Below, piece after piece: positions 37,311 through 49,439 of a stretch of 64,000 bases of DNA. Numbering within the stretch: the first letter of the stretch is position 1; the number at the start of each line of letters is the position of its first letter. A program made the position numbers and the translations under genes. This DNA is from Isoetes taiwanensis (Eukaryota; Streptophyta; Lycopodiopsida; Isoetales; Isoetaceae), in the NCBI GenBank assembly GCA_021234155.1, contig JAJEKV010000021.1, positions 12,089,760 to 12,153,759 of the forward strand, written 5' to 3'. The notes below the pieces were generated by a model, which saw only the letters and a program-made list of their open reading frames with translations, ran no database searches and was not told the origin of the DNA.

Positions 37311-38690
37311 AAATAATTGGGTGTGATGAAGGAACAAGGAGAAAAATATCCATTGAGTTGTACTTCCGGTCGCTTGCTATCTTTACATCTTTTGGTTTAA
37401 CTTCTCTGGATTTTATTAGCTTTTATGTTTAAATGCTAATTCAATTTTACAATTTGGAGTTACCAATTTATGCCTTTAAGGTTTTCGCCAAATTAGGGGT
37501 TTTTAATTCGTCCAGTAGTAGGGTTCTCTTGTCTGATTGTGTTTGTTTTTGGTGTTGGGGTTTTGGCTTTTTTTTTTACTGTTCTACGCATGTAAGTCTG
37601 CTTGACCTTTGGCCTCAGGTAGACTGAAATGACTTCCTTCCTTCCTTCTATTCTTTTTGTTGTTTATGGGAGGTGTTGTATTGCAGTTCGAAAAGGCTTG
37701 TTTTTGGGGCTGGGATCGGTTTGCATTCAATTAGGTTGGATTGTGCGAGAACCATTTGTAAGACGAATATCAAACATTCCAAAGGCATTTTACATAAAGG
37801 CTTGGATTCGCTTTGTGATAAATAGAATATGTATATGTATATTCCCAAACAAATCTTAGGACTTCAAAGCCGTATCTTCTGAAGCGATAAATAGAATATG
37901 TAATCATAATCAGTAAAATAAATCTTTGATTTATGAATCTTTTGGTTTTTGGCACGTTGTTGAAGCATAAAATAGAATGTATATGGTAGGCAAATGAAGA
38001 GGTTGATTTATGAGTGCTTTGGTTTTGTAATGTTAAATCTTGTTTCTTTTAAGATACAGTACTTCTTGGATAAGGGTTATTATCTAACTACTTGTATCCT
38101 GGAGTGAGTGTCTCTTTTTTGTTGAACTATTTCTTTTTTCAGCTAATTTGATATCTTTTGTTGTTAACTTGTTTTGCTAATAACTTACTTTTTTCTTATA
38201 TCGGTGGGGTTGTGGTATTGTGTTGCGGCTTTTCAGTTTCCATGGCCTTCATGGTGTTCGTGGTGGCGGTACATTTTGTTTGGTTTATTTTTCATTGAGA
38301 GATGTAATGTTGCATCTCAATATCATTAAGGACATGGACGTCGAAATTAAGCTATAGAGGAAGTTTTCTTGCTTATAATAGTTTCATGATTTGAAGGTCA
38401 CATTGTTATAGAAGCAAGAGATCGACAATAGAGAATGTATTCTCGGTAATAGGGGAGCACTTTTGTTTTGGAAATCTGGCGAGTTATTAAAATTAGATCA
38501 AGAGATAGGTACACTTAAAAACCTTTTTCTTTTTGCTTTTTTTTAGTTTTTAAAGATTTGTAGAAATTTTGGAAAAGTATTTTGATATACTTTCATATTT
38601 TTAAATCTTAAAATCATAGGTGTGATTTTTATCAAATGTAATTTCTTGAACAATATTTATCCATGGCCCATATGAAATTCTTATATTTTT
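37311..38690. other. no gene recognised, AT-rich
   Basis: It is AT-rich with several short hydrophobic frames on both strands (for example 37433-37859) that look like chance. It is not represented elsewhere in the window. Confidence 0.4.
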
Positions 38691-39090
38691 CTAACCTCTA
38701 ATATGTAGCACATCTTGAGAGGTTTCAGAGATTTGATATATGGATGTAAAAGTGATAATTACAGCTATGGGCATTCAAAAAGCAAATTGAATGAGGAGTT
38801 ATAAAAAATTATAGATTAAAATCACTCACACATTAGCTCCTTTGGTTGTGATGATCCGTAGTTTTAACCGGACTTTGAGTTATTTTTGGTAGAGGTTAAT
38901 TTGCGTGTTCATATTCTAAAACCTTAGGCAGAAACGTTATGGGGCTTCGATATTCAGCATCAAATAGCAAACTGATATTTCATATTCCAAAATCATTGAA
39001 AACACAATTATAAATGCCATAATGAACACCATGATACCAGAGGTGCCAGAGATATATGCTGGTCTGGGTCATAGGAGGCGGATCTATTTG
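38690..39090 (+). repeat. third, diverged copy of a ~380-bp repeat
   Basis: It shares ordered blocks with 24090-24430 and 50150-50515: GAGATTTGATAT, GGTTATAAAAAA, a TTGAGTTATTTT segment, CATATTCTAAA-CCTTAGG, TTTCATATT and AGAGGTGCC. It is clearly more diverged than the two duplication copies are from each other. Confidence 0.65.
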
Positions 39091-39339
39091 TTAGTCGAGT
39101 TGCTGGTTTCATCAATATGACAATTCACGAACTTTCTTAGCGGTTGCATGGCGACAACTATGATATCATTGTACTTGAACTTAATAGTTTCTAATATGAC
39201 ATAAGCCCGACTTATTGTTGGCATGCTACATCTTGCTTGTAGCGGGCGTTTTAACGTGTAAATATATCAATAAAAGCGGTGCAAAGAATAATGTGCATCT
39301 TTTTTTTGGCCTTACCAAATCATAAAAATCCTTAAAAAC

Positions 39340-39780
39340 ATATGGATTTTCTGAGGGGTACTCAAAATAACACATTTTTAAATATTGAATCTTGAGTTAA
39401 ATCTGCTGCTCGGTTCTAGCAAGCATTGGTTGCTTGTCCATTTCTTGAAGTGGTGTAGGCAGGGTCAACATATTGGATTACAAGGGCAAAGGCACACTTT
39501 TGAAGGCGGATTGAAAGCATGTGGCAACATACATGGCGTTGAGCAAGGAAGGTACATCCATGAAGCGGTGTGAGATGGAAATTCCACGGTGAGATTGTTG
39601 TGAGCCATCAACTTTGCTTGATATGTATTCTAGATGTAGAAATATTTACAAGCATCTGAAGTCTTTAATCGGCTTGCAAATCGAATATTGGCATTGGGAA
39701 CAATGATTTCGCTATGCCGCGACATGGTAAAGGCGTGTTGCTCTTAGAGCATTTCCTTGACATGCAAAGGGTGGCATAAT
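39340..39780 (+). pseudogene. PPR protein fragment
   Basis: Around 39490-39573 the plus strand reads TFEGGLKACGNIHGVEQGRY followed by IHEAV, which is the typical plant PLS-class PPR text (TF..VLKAC...ALE.GR.IH). Downstream, in shifting frames up to about 39770, pieces such as SEVFNRLA and a WNN-like segment continue the same order (VFxRM, then the W-N-A-type motif). Stops and frameshifts are frequent. PPR proteins bind organellar RNA, but this remnant cannot encode one. Only about two repeats are represented, so it is a short relic. Confidence 0.6.
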
Positions 39781-40154
39781 GGCGGGTAAAGTTACATATT
39801 TGAGGATCTTATGTAAGACTTTAAACAATATAATTATAGAAGGATAGATTTTATCTTAAATATACGGCTTATCGATTTTATGCAAAAGATAGAAGATGCT
39901 TGCCTACTTGTTGAAAGTTAATGGGGCAGGATATAAGTATATTAAATTACAATACTTCTTGAATTGTTCGTGTATTTACCAGTATCACGTGTACATACTA
40001 TGACACATCACCCTATTTTGGTATAAAGTAGACCCATATGGATGTGGGAATAACGGGCTAACATAAAGAGGTTTTATCGGCATGCTAAAATATTGGTGAG
40101 TAAAATAACCCTGAGTGGGCTAATTAAGTTACTAATTAGTAGAAGTCATTAACT

Positions 40155-40385
40155 AAGCGGTGCCACAGCCCAGTGGTTGGGAGAACTTGCCTGCCATGCC
40201 CAAGTTTGGAGGGCAATGGGGACCCATACCTCAGATACGCCCCAAATGGGTTGAGGAAGAAGAGTTGGAGGAAGGAGAAAGCTACTAACTACTGTGAGAC
40301 TTGAAGAATGGAAGCCTTTACAGTATGCTAGCCAGAGACGGTTAGTCCTAGACCAATTATATGCTTCATTAACCCTTCTCACGAT
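40155..40385 (+). mobile_element. possible tRNA-derived SINE
   Basis: The start, GCGGTGCCACAGCCCAGTGG followed by TTGGGAGAACTTGCCTGCCATGC, looks like the tRNA-related head of plant SINEs, with a box-A-like segment (CCCAGTGGTTGGG) and a weak box-B-like one about 40 bp on. The body up to about 40385 has no coding character. No A-tail or target duplication was established. Confidence 0.4.
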
Positions 40386-40619
40386 TAGATGGAATGGTTG
40401 TAATTTCTCTTTTTATGTGTTACTAAGATGATGGTGGATACTTTGATTATGATTGTGTTCTCTCTTCTGTTTCTCCTATGTGTGGAGATTCAAAGGAGGG
40501 TAGAGACACGAAGGCACAAGAGAAGTAGAGATGTCCTCTGCTTCTAGAACGCTTTAAGACCCATTAATTCACCCGACTTGTGCACAAGAGCCTTGTTTGT
40601 GGATGCTATCTTGTGATTG

Positions 40620-41440
40620 ACACAGACAAGGTATGATGGTAGGTGGGGTCTTGCCTATCTTGGCTCTGAGGACTCTCCCTATAGTGTGCCCCAGAGCCTG
40701 GTGATCCTTGAGGTGTGGGCGGAGTATGGGTCACGACACTCCCACCGAACCCGCAGGCGGCGTGCCTATGTGGACATCACGGACCGGGCGGTGAGCCGTG
40801 TAGATTTGGGAAGTAGGTAAGAGTGGGATGCGGGGAGTCAATGTGTGCGTGTTCTCTAGCACACCAGGATCCAGACACAGGAGGCGCCTCCTGACACACC
40901 TGTGGGGCTAGGGAGATGTAACCTACCAGTAGTCTCATATGGTGATTCCATGCAGGATCTGCGTCAAGTTAGAGCCTTATTTTATGGTATATTGCTTATG
41001 TATCTTGTACTACCATGTAGATAGCGATGATGGATGGATCACCATTTGTGATGGTATATTAGCTGAGCATGATTGATGTGTATTATATACGCTGTGTATA
41101 GGACTCCATAAGGGCGTGGGGCAGATGACTTACTCCAATGACCTCACTTTGGGACATGGCCATCTAAAGTAGCCCGAGTTAGATAGACCTTTCCATGGTG
41201 ATGTAGTTGCAGGGAGAATTCCGTATTTATGCGATAGGAGCATGTCATTATAGATACGAGGCGTCAGGTGGTGTCGGAGCATGATTACGGTAGACTGGTA
41301 TTGCCATATTCTTTCGTTAGGTTGGTTGGTTGTAGGGAGACTTTGTCTTAGGCTAAACCACCTCAATTCCATAGTTAGTATGTGGCGTCGCAGTGGTATC
41401 GAGCATGATTTTGGTGGTGATGTTGCAGCCATAGTCCTAA
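40620..41440 (+). repeat. diverged copy of repeat R
   Basis: It shares GGGAGATGTAAC, then GTAGTCTCATA-GGTGA-TCCATG, and later GTGATGTAGT plus CCGTATTTAT-CGAT-GGAGCAT with the R arms at 56295-56900 and 29935-30560, in the same orientation. It lies in the spacer between the two duplication copies. A promoter-like or coding role is not evident. Confidence 0.6.
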
Positions 41441-41511
41441 CCTAAGATTAGGTTGGTTGGTTGATTGTAGGGGCTTTGTGCCCAGGCTAAAATACTCAAT
41501 TCCATGGTGTA
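41261..41511 (+). repeat. two-copy tandem repeat, ~125 bp
   Basis: Blocks GCGTC...GGTGTCGGAGCATGATT, TTAGGTTGGTTGGTTG, then TAGGG, AGGCTAAA and CTCAATTCCAT occur twice, starting at about 41261 and 41385. Confidence 0.7.
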
Positions 41512-42361
41512 TGTGCTATTGCCTAGTTATGAGAGGATTAAACTAGTTAGGTATGAGAGAGGTGTAAGTTATTGTAGAGCATATTGGATTAAGGAAAAGG
41601 AGTCTCTTGTTCCAGAGGCCCATATACTTTTCTAGAGTAACTTCGGGTGGAGATGATTTTTGCTCCAACATGTGGGCCTTGGCCGAACTACCCCAAGGGC
41701 ACGAATCCGGCACCAAATCGACATCAAGCGGTATTTGGAGCTGCGGAAATTAATGTCCCAAACCATCGCGTCTTCAGTGCAAAAACACCTTATTTTTTAG
41801 GGCATGCACTTCGTATAAAATACATATTCTGTCATTATAAATTAAAAAAAATTTGAATCTTAAAAAAGTGATGGTTGTTTTTGTTATCATAACTTGCACC
41901 CTTTACCTTTGTCGCCATAGCTTCGAGGCTGACTTCGCTTTCCATAACCTTAATAGCGAGTAGCCATACGACCCTCACTTCGAACTTTCTACCGGTGAAC
42001 ATAGCTCATTTTCCATTTATTCGCCGGACTTTTCCCTACCCCGATGAACGTAGCTGCGTGCTGGGGTTATGGTAGTTCTTTGGCCAGCCTCGGTGTTCAT
42101 CGGATGTTTGGTGGGCTCGGTAGGCGACGCGGCTAACTCGACAAAGGTTAGGCGCTTCTTTTTTGGATGACTCGTTCGGTTTGTTCGCGAGGTCCGCCTT
42201 TCATTTCCATCTGTTGGCTGAGCACCCAATGCCAGGCAACCTTACGTGGCGGGCGACCGACCAAGTCTGACGGGTAAGTTTACCCTCCTGGTGGTGGGGT
42301 TGTTGAAAAGCAGGCGACTGGAAGGGATTATCAGGGCTCGCCCGGAGGAGTTACCGCGAGG

Positions 42362-42736
42362 CGGAGGCCAGAAGGCGGGGTAGAAGTCGTCTACCTGGGA
42401 GATGGGCAAACCATCTGCGGGAAATCCATTAGCCTACCTATGATGGGCAGCGAGGAGTTTTGTTTGGGAGGCGTCCATCACTGTTTTATGGTGGATCACA
42501 CGATATCCATCCGGTACGAGGATATGGGCTGGGCCGGCATAATTAAGATAAATGCTAAGGAAGCGAATGCGGGTACTCGGCAGCGGAAGCGTATAGTGGG
42601 CGCACTCAGCGAGAAAGCGGCTGAGCTGTGCGGGCCGGTGACGTGGGACGCAGCAAATGAAGCAGTAGAACCAAGATTGTTTGACGCCATTTGCGGTGGT
42701 GGAGGCGAAGGTCACGATGGTGGTGGGAGCCTATAA
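42362..42736 (+). CDS. unrecognised GC-rich reading frame
   Basis: An open frame runs through 42440-42736 (Met at 42440) and is open upstream to about 42362. It reads GVEVVYLGDGQTICGKSISL, then SEEFCLGGVHHCFMVDH and a mixed charged segment ending in a Gly-rich tail (GGGGEGHDGGGSL). The GDGQTI segment followed by a hydrophobic stretch faintly recalls the retroviral-type protease region of gypsy elements, but no DTG/DSG is visible, so I do not assign it. The surrounding 42000-42850 is more GC-rich than its neighbours. Confidence 0.25.
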   Translation, partial: RRPEGGVEVVYLGDGQTICGKSISLPMMGSEEFCLGGVHHCFMVDHTISIRYEDMGWAGIIKINAKEANAGTRQRKRIVGALSEKAAELCGPVTWDAANEAVEPRLFDAICGGGGEGHDGGGSL

Positions 42737-42849
42737 GGAAGCGCAGGCGGGTTGGAGACTCCGGTAGAAACCCACGACTCTGGCGGGTGGGCGCATGGGC
42801 GTCGCCCTTGGTACGACCAAAGTACCGTTATAGGCCGAATTGCTCGTGA

Positions 42850-45055
42850 GATCGAAGTATTTTTAATAAAGTATAAAGTATTTATTTAGTAATGCTCTTG
42901 GCGTTCGCGTAGCCTCGAGTAAATAAAGCCACCGCATAAATATTGTTGGGGTTTCATTTCTTCTTCACTCTTCTTGCTTCTGCTCCTCCTCCACTACTGG
43001 CGCAATGGATACCCTAACCTCCTCCATTGCTGAATGGAGAACATTGTGATCCTGGTCGATACGACCACCACTAACCTTTTAGCCGGGTGGTTGATCAACT
43101 TGACATCTGCGGGCTTTTGACTATGTTGCTTTCCTTGAGTTCTATGCTCGCCAAATGAAATACATATATTACCCATGGGGATCCCACCCATCTTTATTTG
43201 GAGAGGGGCCGTTGTGAGAGATATCTTTGAGAGGTGATTCGTACCTCTAACATTCTCACAGCAGAAAACTCAATGGGGCAGAATCACATCCCTAATGCAT
43301 GAGGGCCATATGCTTTGAAGTAAGCTTTGCTACTCATGGATTAGTACAGTGGGAAAAAGCACTGGCCAGGTCTTGGGTAAGGAGGATGTGGCAGGCTACA
43401 TCAGGAGAAGATGACCCCGTTCGATTAAAACTTGATGTTGGTAGCCTTGAATGCTAGCAGGATGGGGGCCTGACTCATGGATTGGATACCTCCCGATTAT
43501 CTCACCCAAGGAGCAAGAAATACCTCATGGGAGGACATGCATATGAACACCTATGTTGTTGCTGACCTCAAGTTCAAAGGCACATATTGTATGAGCTTGT
43601 AGAGTATTGCATGGATGATTTCATGAGTTTACGGCAGAGCTCTGCCCAAAGAAATTACGCGTTGTACATTTCATCATATGAGACCATTGAGCGATTGACA
43701 CCCTCTTGCGCTTGCGACCTTATGTTGCAAGAGACACCCTCCACATCCACCAGGCAGCTTTGTGGCCACACATCCCAAACATCAACGTTGGATATTCCAT
43801 GAATGGGATGAAGAAGGGAGAAGATCTTTGACGGCAGGAATCATGCGGGGAAGAAAAGCAAGAAGTTAAGAAGGGAGGTCACCTGGACCTCGATAAGCAA
43901 GTAGCCACCTCATTTATAGGGAGGTTAGTGCTATAGAAATCATACCCTCTTCTTCTTCGGCTTTAAGTAGGGACATGTTCTTTTTTGTGGCATGGGATCT
44001 AGCTCGAGGAGGCAAATGCATCATGGTGGGAACTCCATCACGTTATCCACCTTAGTCCGGGCATAAAGCTCCCATACACACTCACATATGTGCTTTCGTT
44101 CTGCTTGGACCATACCTCGGCCTTAGGTGAGGATATGGCACCATGGAAAAACATTCTAAAATGGGGCATTTTTTTCCTTACCATTTTGTATGCTTAGCTA
44201 GTTTTTTCTAAATGTCACCATTTTGCTCTTGCATTATAAATACCATTTAAAGCCATGATATAATAAGAATCTACAATCTAACAGTTTCCATCGTGCATAG
44301 AAAATATACAACTCGATTAGCCATAAAGGACAAGGTCTTCTTAATTCCACAATATATTACGAGTCTTCATATCTAGATGATAATGAGTTACGCATTAGAG
44401 CTTGATAACCTAAATGACTATTGTGATATAAATTTGCCACCTTGCCTTGTGGATGGTTTTTGCTCGCTCTGCTTTGCCCTAAGGCAGGATTGATGTTCTA
44501 TTGTCTCTTATTTGATTGAAGAAAGACCCCAAGGAGCCTTTCGGTTTGCTAGAATTCGCCTGTAGCTCTAAATGGGGCCCCGTAACCACGAAAAATAGGG
44601 CCAGGAAGAAATCGTGGAAGAAGAAGAACTTAGAGTCTTGCATCTGCATGCCAGGATGATGAACCTAAGAGGCGCAGAGAGCATTTGTTCATCAATTTTT
44701 TTTCCTGCGATGTCATAGACAAAGAAGGAGAGGAAGGAGAATTTCCATAGATTGCACCGAGTGCTTGGTGGGTGGATGTGAAGATTAAAGGAGATCCAGG
44801 GTTTAGATTAGGTTGGTGAGGTGTGTCCAGCCGGTGGATAAGTTCAAATTTAGGAATTGTTGTGGGGAGTGGGTAAGTCTATTAGGGGTGGAATCACTGT
44901 GTGCATTGGAGTGTGGTGCTTGAGACATAAATGGAAACTCCTTGAGAGGCCTGTGCAGCTTAGTCCATATCACACTATTAGCGACCAAACAAAAATTTAT
45001 TACCCACAAGCTTAGAACAAAGACCTAAAAATCGGCCATCTTACTTCACAATTGT
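42850..45055. other. no gene recognised
   Basis: Scattered frames of about 60-75 codons, none with a motif I know. Around 43430-43800 the plus strand shows exon- or gag-like text (DWIPPDYLTQGARNTSWEDM) broken by stops, perhaps an unknown retroelement gag. The stretch ends at the duplication junction. Confidence 0.35.
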
Positions 45056-46443
45056 GAAGAAGATATCCATAAAACCGCCTTCAGAACGCGGTATGGGCAT
45101 TATGAATTCACGGTAATGCCTTTTGGCTTATCCAACGCCCCAGCAATCTTCATGCGCCTGATGAATGATATCTTCAAAGATTTCTTAGACGAATTTGTTA
45201 TCGTATTTTTCGATGACATCCTGGTCTACAACAAGTCGATAGAAGACCATTGTCAACACTTGAGAAAGGTTTTGGAAAAGCTAAGGCGACATGAATTGTA
45301 TGGCAAGCTTTCTAAGTGCCACTTTGCAATAGGTTGAGTGGAATATCTGGGTCATGTGGTGTGATCTGAAGGATCTCCACCGATCCAGCAAAGATAGAAG
45401 CCATAGTGGATTGGCCGGCACCAAGGAATGTGGGCGAAGTAAGAAGCTTCCTCGGCTTGGCAGGATATTATCGGAAGTTCATAAAGGACTTTGCTAAGTG
45501 GGCATCCCCTCTGTCGGACCTCGCCAAAGATAAGAAGGTGAAGGATTGGACAAAGCATTGGCTTGAGAATGTCCAAGCCTCCCTTGAGAAGCTCAAAGAG
45601 GCACTAACCATAGCACCGGTCCTCATCCTACCAGATCCAAACAAGGATAAGCTAGTGGCGATAGATGCTAGCAAGCTAGCAACGGGAGCAGTCCTCATGC
45701 AAGAAGGAAGGGTAGTCGCATACGACTCCAAGAAGATGAACGACATGGAGCAACGCTACCCGACTCACGTCCAAGAGCTTTTGGCCATTGTGAGGGCCTT
45801 GAGAATCTGGAGATACTATATATGGGAAGAAAGTTTCAATTAGATACAGATCACCAAAGTCTCAATTATATCTTCACGCAACCACTCCTCAATCTAAGAC
45901 AAAAGAGGTGGATGGAATTTCTCGAAGAGTACGACTTCGAAATAGTCTATAAGCCTGGTAAAAGTTGAATGTAGTTGCAGATGCACTCTCCAGGAGACCA
46001 TTTGAGACAAGAACATATTGTAATGCCATATCGACCCTCTCAAGTGAGTATGGCAAGAGCATTGAAGAAACGTTGCCATCAGATGGCGACTTTAAGGAAG
46101 TGTGGGCTAGCCTCTCTAAGGAGGCAAGAGCAGATAAGGAAAGGGAGACCTTCAAGCATTATAAGAAGGAAGGTAGCCTCTGATACCATAAGAACAAGTT
46201 GTGTGTACCCGGATCATCGGGAGTAAGGAAGCTAATACTTCACGATACACACAACAGTCCCATAGCTGGGCATGTAGGGTTCATGAAGACGTATTTCAAG
46301 ATAAGAAGTAGCTACTTCTGGCCAAGCATGAAGAAACAGATAGCCCAATACATTCGGGAGTGTCAGCTATGCCAGCAGACCAAAGCGGAGCAACTCCGAA
46401 TTCCAGGAGCCTTAGAGCCATTAGCCGTGTCGAATGCAAAATG
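45056..46443 (+). pseudogene. gypsy pol (RT, RNase H, integrase zinc domain), copy B
   Basis: Starts abruptly within RT. The frame 45116-45336 reads [18 protein letters not shown] and [11 protein letters not shown], with the catalytic Asp pair at 45212-45217. After a TGA, the frame 45406-45843 gives the RT/RNase H connection ([17 protein letters not shown]) and RNase H ([17 protein letters not shown]). A two-base excess near 45961 shifts the frame before NVVADALSRRPFE. From 46199, HDTHNSPIAGH and CQLCQQTK form an intact H2C2 integrase zinc-binding domain, and the frame leaves gypsy sequence at KWE (about 46443), before the catalytic core, where repeat R begins. Defective for transposition. 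Confidence 0.92.
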
Positions 46444-46935
46444 GGAGACAAGTGTCTGGGTGAAAAATACGGAGGTGTCATTCGTCCCACGTCTTCTATG
46501 GGAATCCTATATAGCGGAAGCATACATAAAGTTAGCACCTAGCATACAATATATAAAATAATATACCACCTCAAAGGGTGGCTCATCCATCAATAGTACA
46601 CCACCTCATAATAGTAGGAAACATAACAAATGCATCAAAAATGAAGGGTCCATCCCAGGCTCAGACTCAATGGTATCAACTGACAGGCAGGACCTCCGAA
46701 TATCAACAGACAGAATAGTGGCAATAGTGTTAGCTGGCATAGAACAATGGCTAGGGTAGTCTATTCCATCGGTCCCTCCTGTGCACACTTTGCAGATAGG
46801 TTGAATCATGCTATGGTGTGGTTGCAGCCTTCCGGAGATGCAATCTCATGGAGTCACCCTATGAGATTACTCCAGGTTACATCTCCCCGATCTGACGAGG
46901 CAGGGAAAGGAGGAATCCCTTCCCGACTATTCATA
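46444..46935 (-). repeat. repeat R, left inverted arm, copy B
   Basis: This is the reverse complement of about 56295-56780. Shared blocks include GTGTC-GGGTGAA with CGGAGGTGTCATTCGTCCCA, a TATAT/GCTAGCTGCTAAC-type segment, the ATGGATG-GCC segment and GGAGATGTAAC. It joins the truncated gypsy integrase without a gap. Its class is unknown. Confidence 0.75.
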
Positions 46936-47089
46936 CAAGGGTCAGATGGAAACACAAAGTATCTAAAAACTAACCCGTCTCTTGACTAGCTCTGTTATCC
47001 CGAAGAACATCATGAATCAAGTCTAGTTAGAGTGTTTAGGTAGCTTCTCCCTTCTCCAATCCTTTCAAAATTGATTTGGGGTAGAATTG

Positions 47090-47482
47090 GGGGTGGAGGC
47101 CCAACTTGCCCCCTCAGATTAGCAAGCCTCCCTTGGCCAATCGAGTTGGGCCAAGTGGCTCCTCCTACTTAGCCTATATATACTAATTAATAACATTAAT
47201 TAGTCCAATTAGGTTAATTAGCTTAATTAACTTATGACAATTTAGTATAGCTAACATAAACCCTTTTAAGTTAGCCCCTAATGACCCATAATGGTCTAAA
47301 TGTACCTAGTGACGTGTCATTATATTTATACGTATAGCATATAAATACATGGAACGTCACACTCTTTGGAGACATTTCTTGTATACCAGGATATTTCTCC
47401 TGAAAGTTTGCCAAGTCTGGTGTATTGGCATACCTTGTTGGTTTTACTTGGCTACTTGCAGATTTTCCACTAGAATTACAAA
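47090..47482 (+). repeat. candidate LTR (gypsy-like)
   Basis: A purine-rich tract (GGGGTAGAATTGGGGG) precedes TGGAGGCCCAACTTG at about 47093. A TATA-like CATATAAATACATGG lies near 47338-47352, and the segment ends near GAATTACA at 47482. These are LTR-like features and the position downstream of gypsy pol fits, but no second LTR was found. It matches 21110-21496. Confidence 0.35.
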
Positions 47483-47589
47483 TTTTTATGATTGCTATTT
47501 GCTAATGAATTGGGTGTGAATTTTGCCTATTGTGTGTTTCTTCCCACTTATATTTCTATCTAGTCAGTGGTGGCTAAAAATGGACCCCC

Positions 47590-47850
47590 GTTTTTTTTTT
47601 TTGAAGAAGAAGAAGAACTGTGTCATCAATATATTAAAAGAATGGTAATGTTACAAAGCAAGTGAGGAGGAAGGAGAACTGCCCCAAAGAGACAAATGAT
47701 ACCTCGACGCCCCACAACAAACTCACGTAAAAAAACCGCAACTCTCTTCTGGACAAACCGACCATCACCATCTACAACACCCAAGAAGTCCCGCCAAATG
47801 GCAAACTTCCGCTACTAATCCCGGGAACACCAGAAAGCTTTGAAATAGCT
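47590..47850 (-). mobile_element. possible truncated LINE 3' end
   Basis: On the minus strand, sequence ending TAATATATTGATGACACAG, a TTCTTC run and then about 12 A residues looks like the 3' end and tail of a 5'-truncated plant LINE. There is no recognisable RT. It matches 21604-21850. Confidence 0.35.
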
Positions 47851-48390
47851 TGTACCTAAATGGACCCCTTTTCTTCAAGTACAAACTACATATTTAATGG
47901 ACTAAAGTTTGCCAAGATGTTTTCCGATGTTGAGGCTTTTGCTATTATAAATCTAGGTTGACTTCTTTCTCTGCCCCCCAAATAACTTCTACTCCATGTC
48001 ACATGCCATCTTCTTTAGTTGCATCTTATGTTGTGTATCATTATCTTCTTTATCTGCCTCTACACTATTTAACTCACTGGTTTTACCAGCTCTTGTGCCT
48101 TGCCCTCAAGCTATTTCTACACCACCTCTCCTTCTAATTCATCTTCCTCTTAATCCATGTCACCTCACCCTCTTAATGAGGAGCAACATTCTCGATCTTC
48201 AGTACATTGCTCACAAATAAGAACTATTCGAAGAAGGAAAGTCTTCTTTGCGCATGAAGAAGATTGCACATCGCAAGAACATCTCAGCTCCTCAAGCTAC
48301 TTTGATTCACTCCATTGCTCTAGTTTCTACTACTATTATTACAGTGGATGTCCTGCCACTGTTCCAACGACATTAGACACTAGAAGGTAG

Positions 48391-49182
48391 ATTAAATTAA
48401 GGGAAAATTCTGAAACTGCCCTTATATCTTAATGTAATTATCAAATTGCCCCTGTATTTACAAAAACTATCAAAATGCCCTTCTTTTTGTAGCAACGGGC
48501 TTGCGCCAGAAGAACATCGCCTCAAAATCGATTCCCCCAAAATCGATTGTGTTCTTTAGGCAAAGCATACTCTTGAATCCATTATCTAAAGAGGACTAGG
48601 CGAAAGAGAGTTTTGAAAGGAAGGAATTCGTTGGAAGAAGAGAGCTTGGAAACCCTCTCCGTTACGTGATTACTGTATCTGCATGTTTCATTTTGAAACA
48701 AAATAGAATTACAGTAGCCAAAGTTGGACTGGATGCAGCAGTGAGAAACAGTGAGAATAAGAGATGTGGCGGTGAAAAAAAGTGAGAATACGAGAAGAAG
48801 AATCGACGGAAGAACTGATGCAGCGTTAAGCTCTCTTACATGCAAAAGAAGAGAATAAGAATAGGCCGAACAGTCATCAATAGGGAACAGCCAGCTTCTT
48901 AAGCTTTTGCAGTGCCAGAGCGGAGCTCCAGAAGATATCTTCTTAAGCTTTTGCAGCGCTATAGCCAACGTCGAGAGTTTACAGTTAAAACTTCTGGTAC
49001 AGTTGTGAAGATGGATGGAAATTGTTTTCCGAAGTTGAATCCCTGATGATGCTGATTTTGGGATTGATGCTTTTGGAGTCGTATCCAATACAGGGGCATT
49101 TTAACAAATTCCAAAAATACAAGGGCATTATAACAATTTCAAACAAAAAGAAGGGCATTTTTAGAATTTTCCCTTAAATTAA
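48391..49182. mobile_element. MITE-like element with ~30-bp inverted ends, copy B
   Basis: The left end ATTAAATTAAGGGAAAATTC and the right end AGAATTTTCCCTTAAATTAA are inverted, and the match runs about 30 bp, including AAGGGCA/TGCCCTT. Repeated AAGGGCAT-type blocks lie inside each end. At about 790 bp with no transposase it fits a non-autonomous DNA element. The superfamily is unclear because the target duplication is masked by AT-rich, TTAA-like flanks. A 168-codon minus-strand frame inside is probably chance. Confidence 0.75.
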
Positions 49183-49439
49183 TTGTCAATGATTCTATGG
49201 ATGTAGAACTTCGACCTATTTGACCTTTTCTATTTTCAACATGTATATTATTCCTGTCTTTGTATGAGAAGAAAGTTTTGTCACAGTACAAGCACAAGGA
49301 AATGGTCTACAGTGAAAGTAATATAAGAATAAGGCAAAGCTATGTAAAATATACCCTTCAATGTCGCCCAGTAATATACGAGCAAGGGAAAATATCAATA
49401 AAAAATTATATCCATACATGATTTATTTTAAGAAGCTAG

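Larger units (their letters stand above)
19124..45055 (+). repeat. duplication unit 1 (copy A plus spacer)
   Basis: From GAAGAAGATATCC at about 19124 the sequence matches 45056 onward in the same order and orientation, up to 37310 versus 64000. If this is a tandem duplication, unit 1 runs to 45055, just before the abrupt start of the match in gypsy pol at 45056. The offset grows steadily from 25.9 kb to 26.7 kb, so copy A has lost about 700 bp by many small deletions. Confidence 0.7.

Noticed and set aside
37433-37859. Small membrane proteins
   Set aside because: Hydrophobic frames on both strands of AT-rich DNA, without conserved neighbours or motifs.
48582-49088. 168-codon minus-strand reading frame
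   Set aside because: It lies within the MITE-like element, lacks motifs and is broken in copy A.
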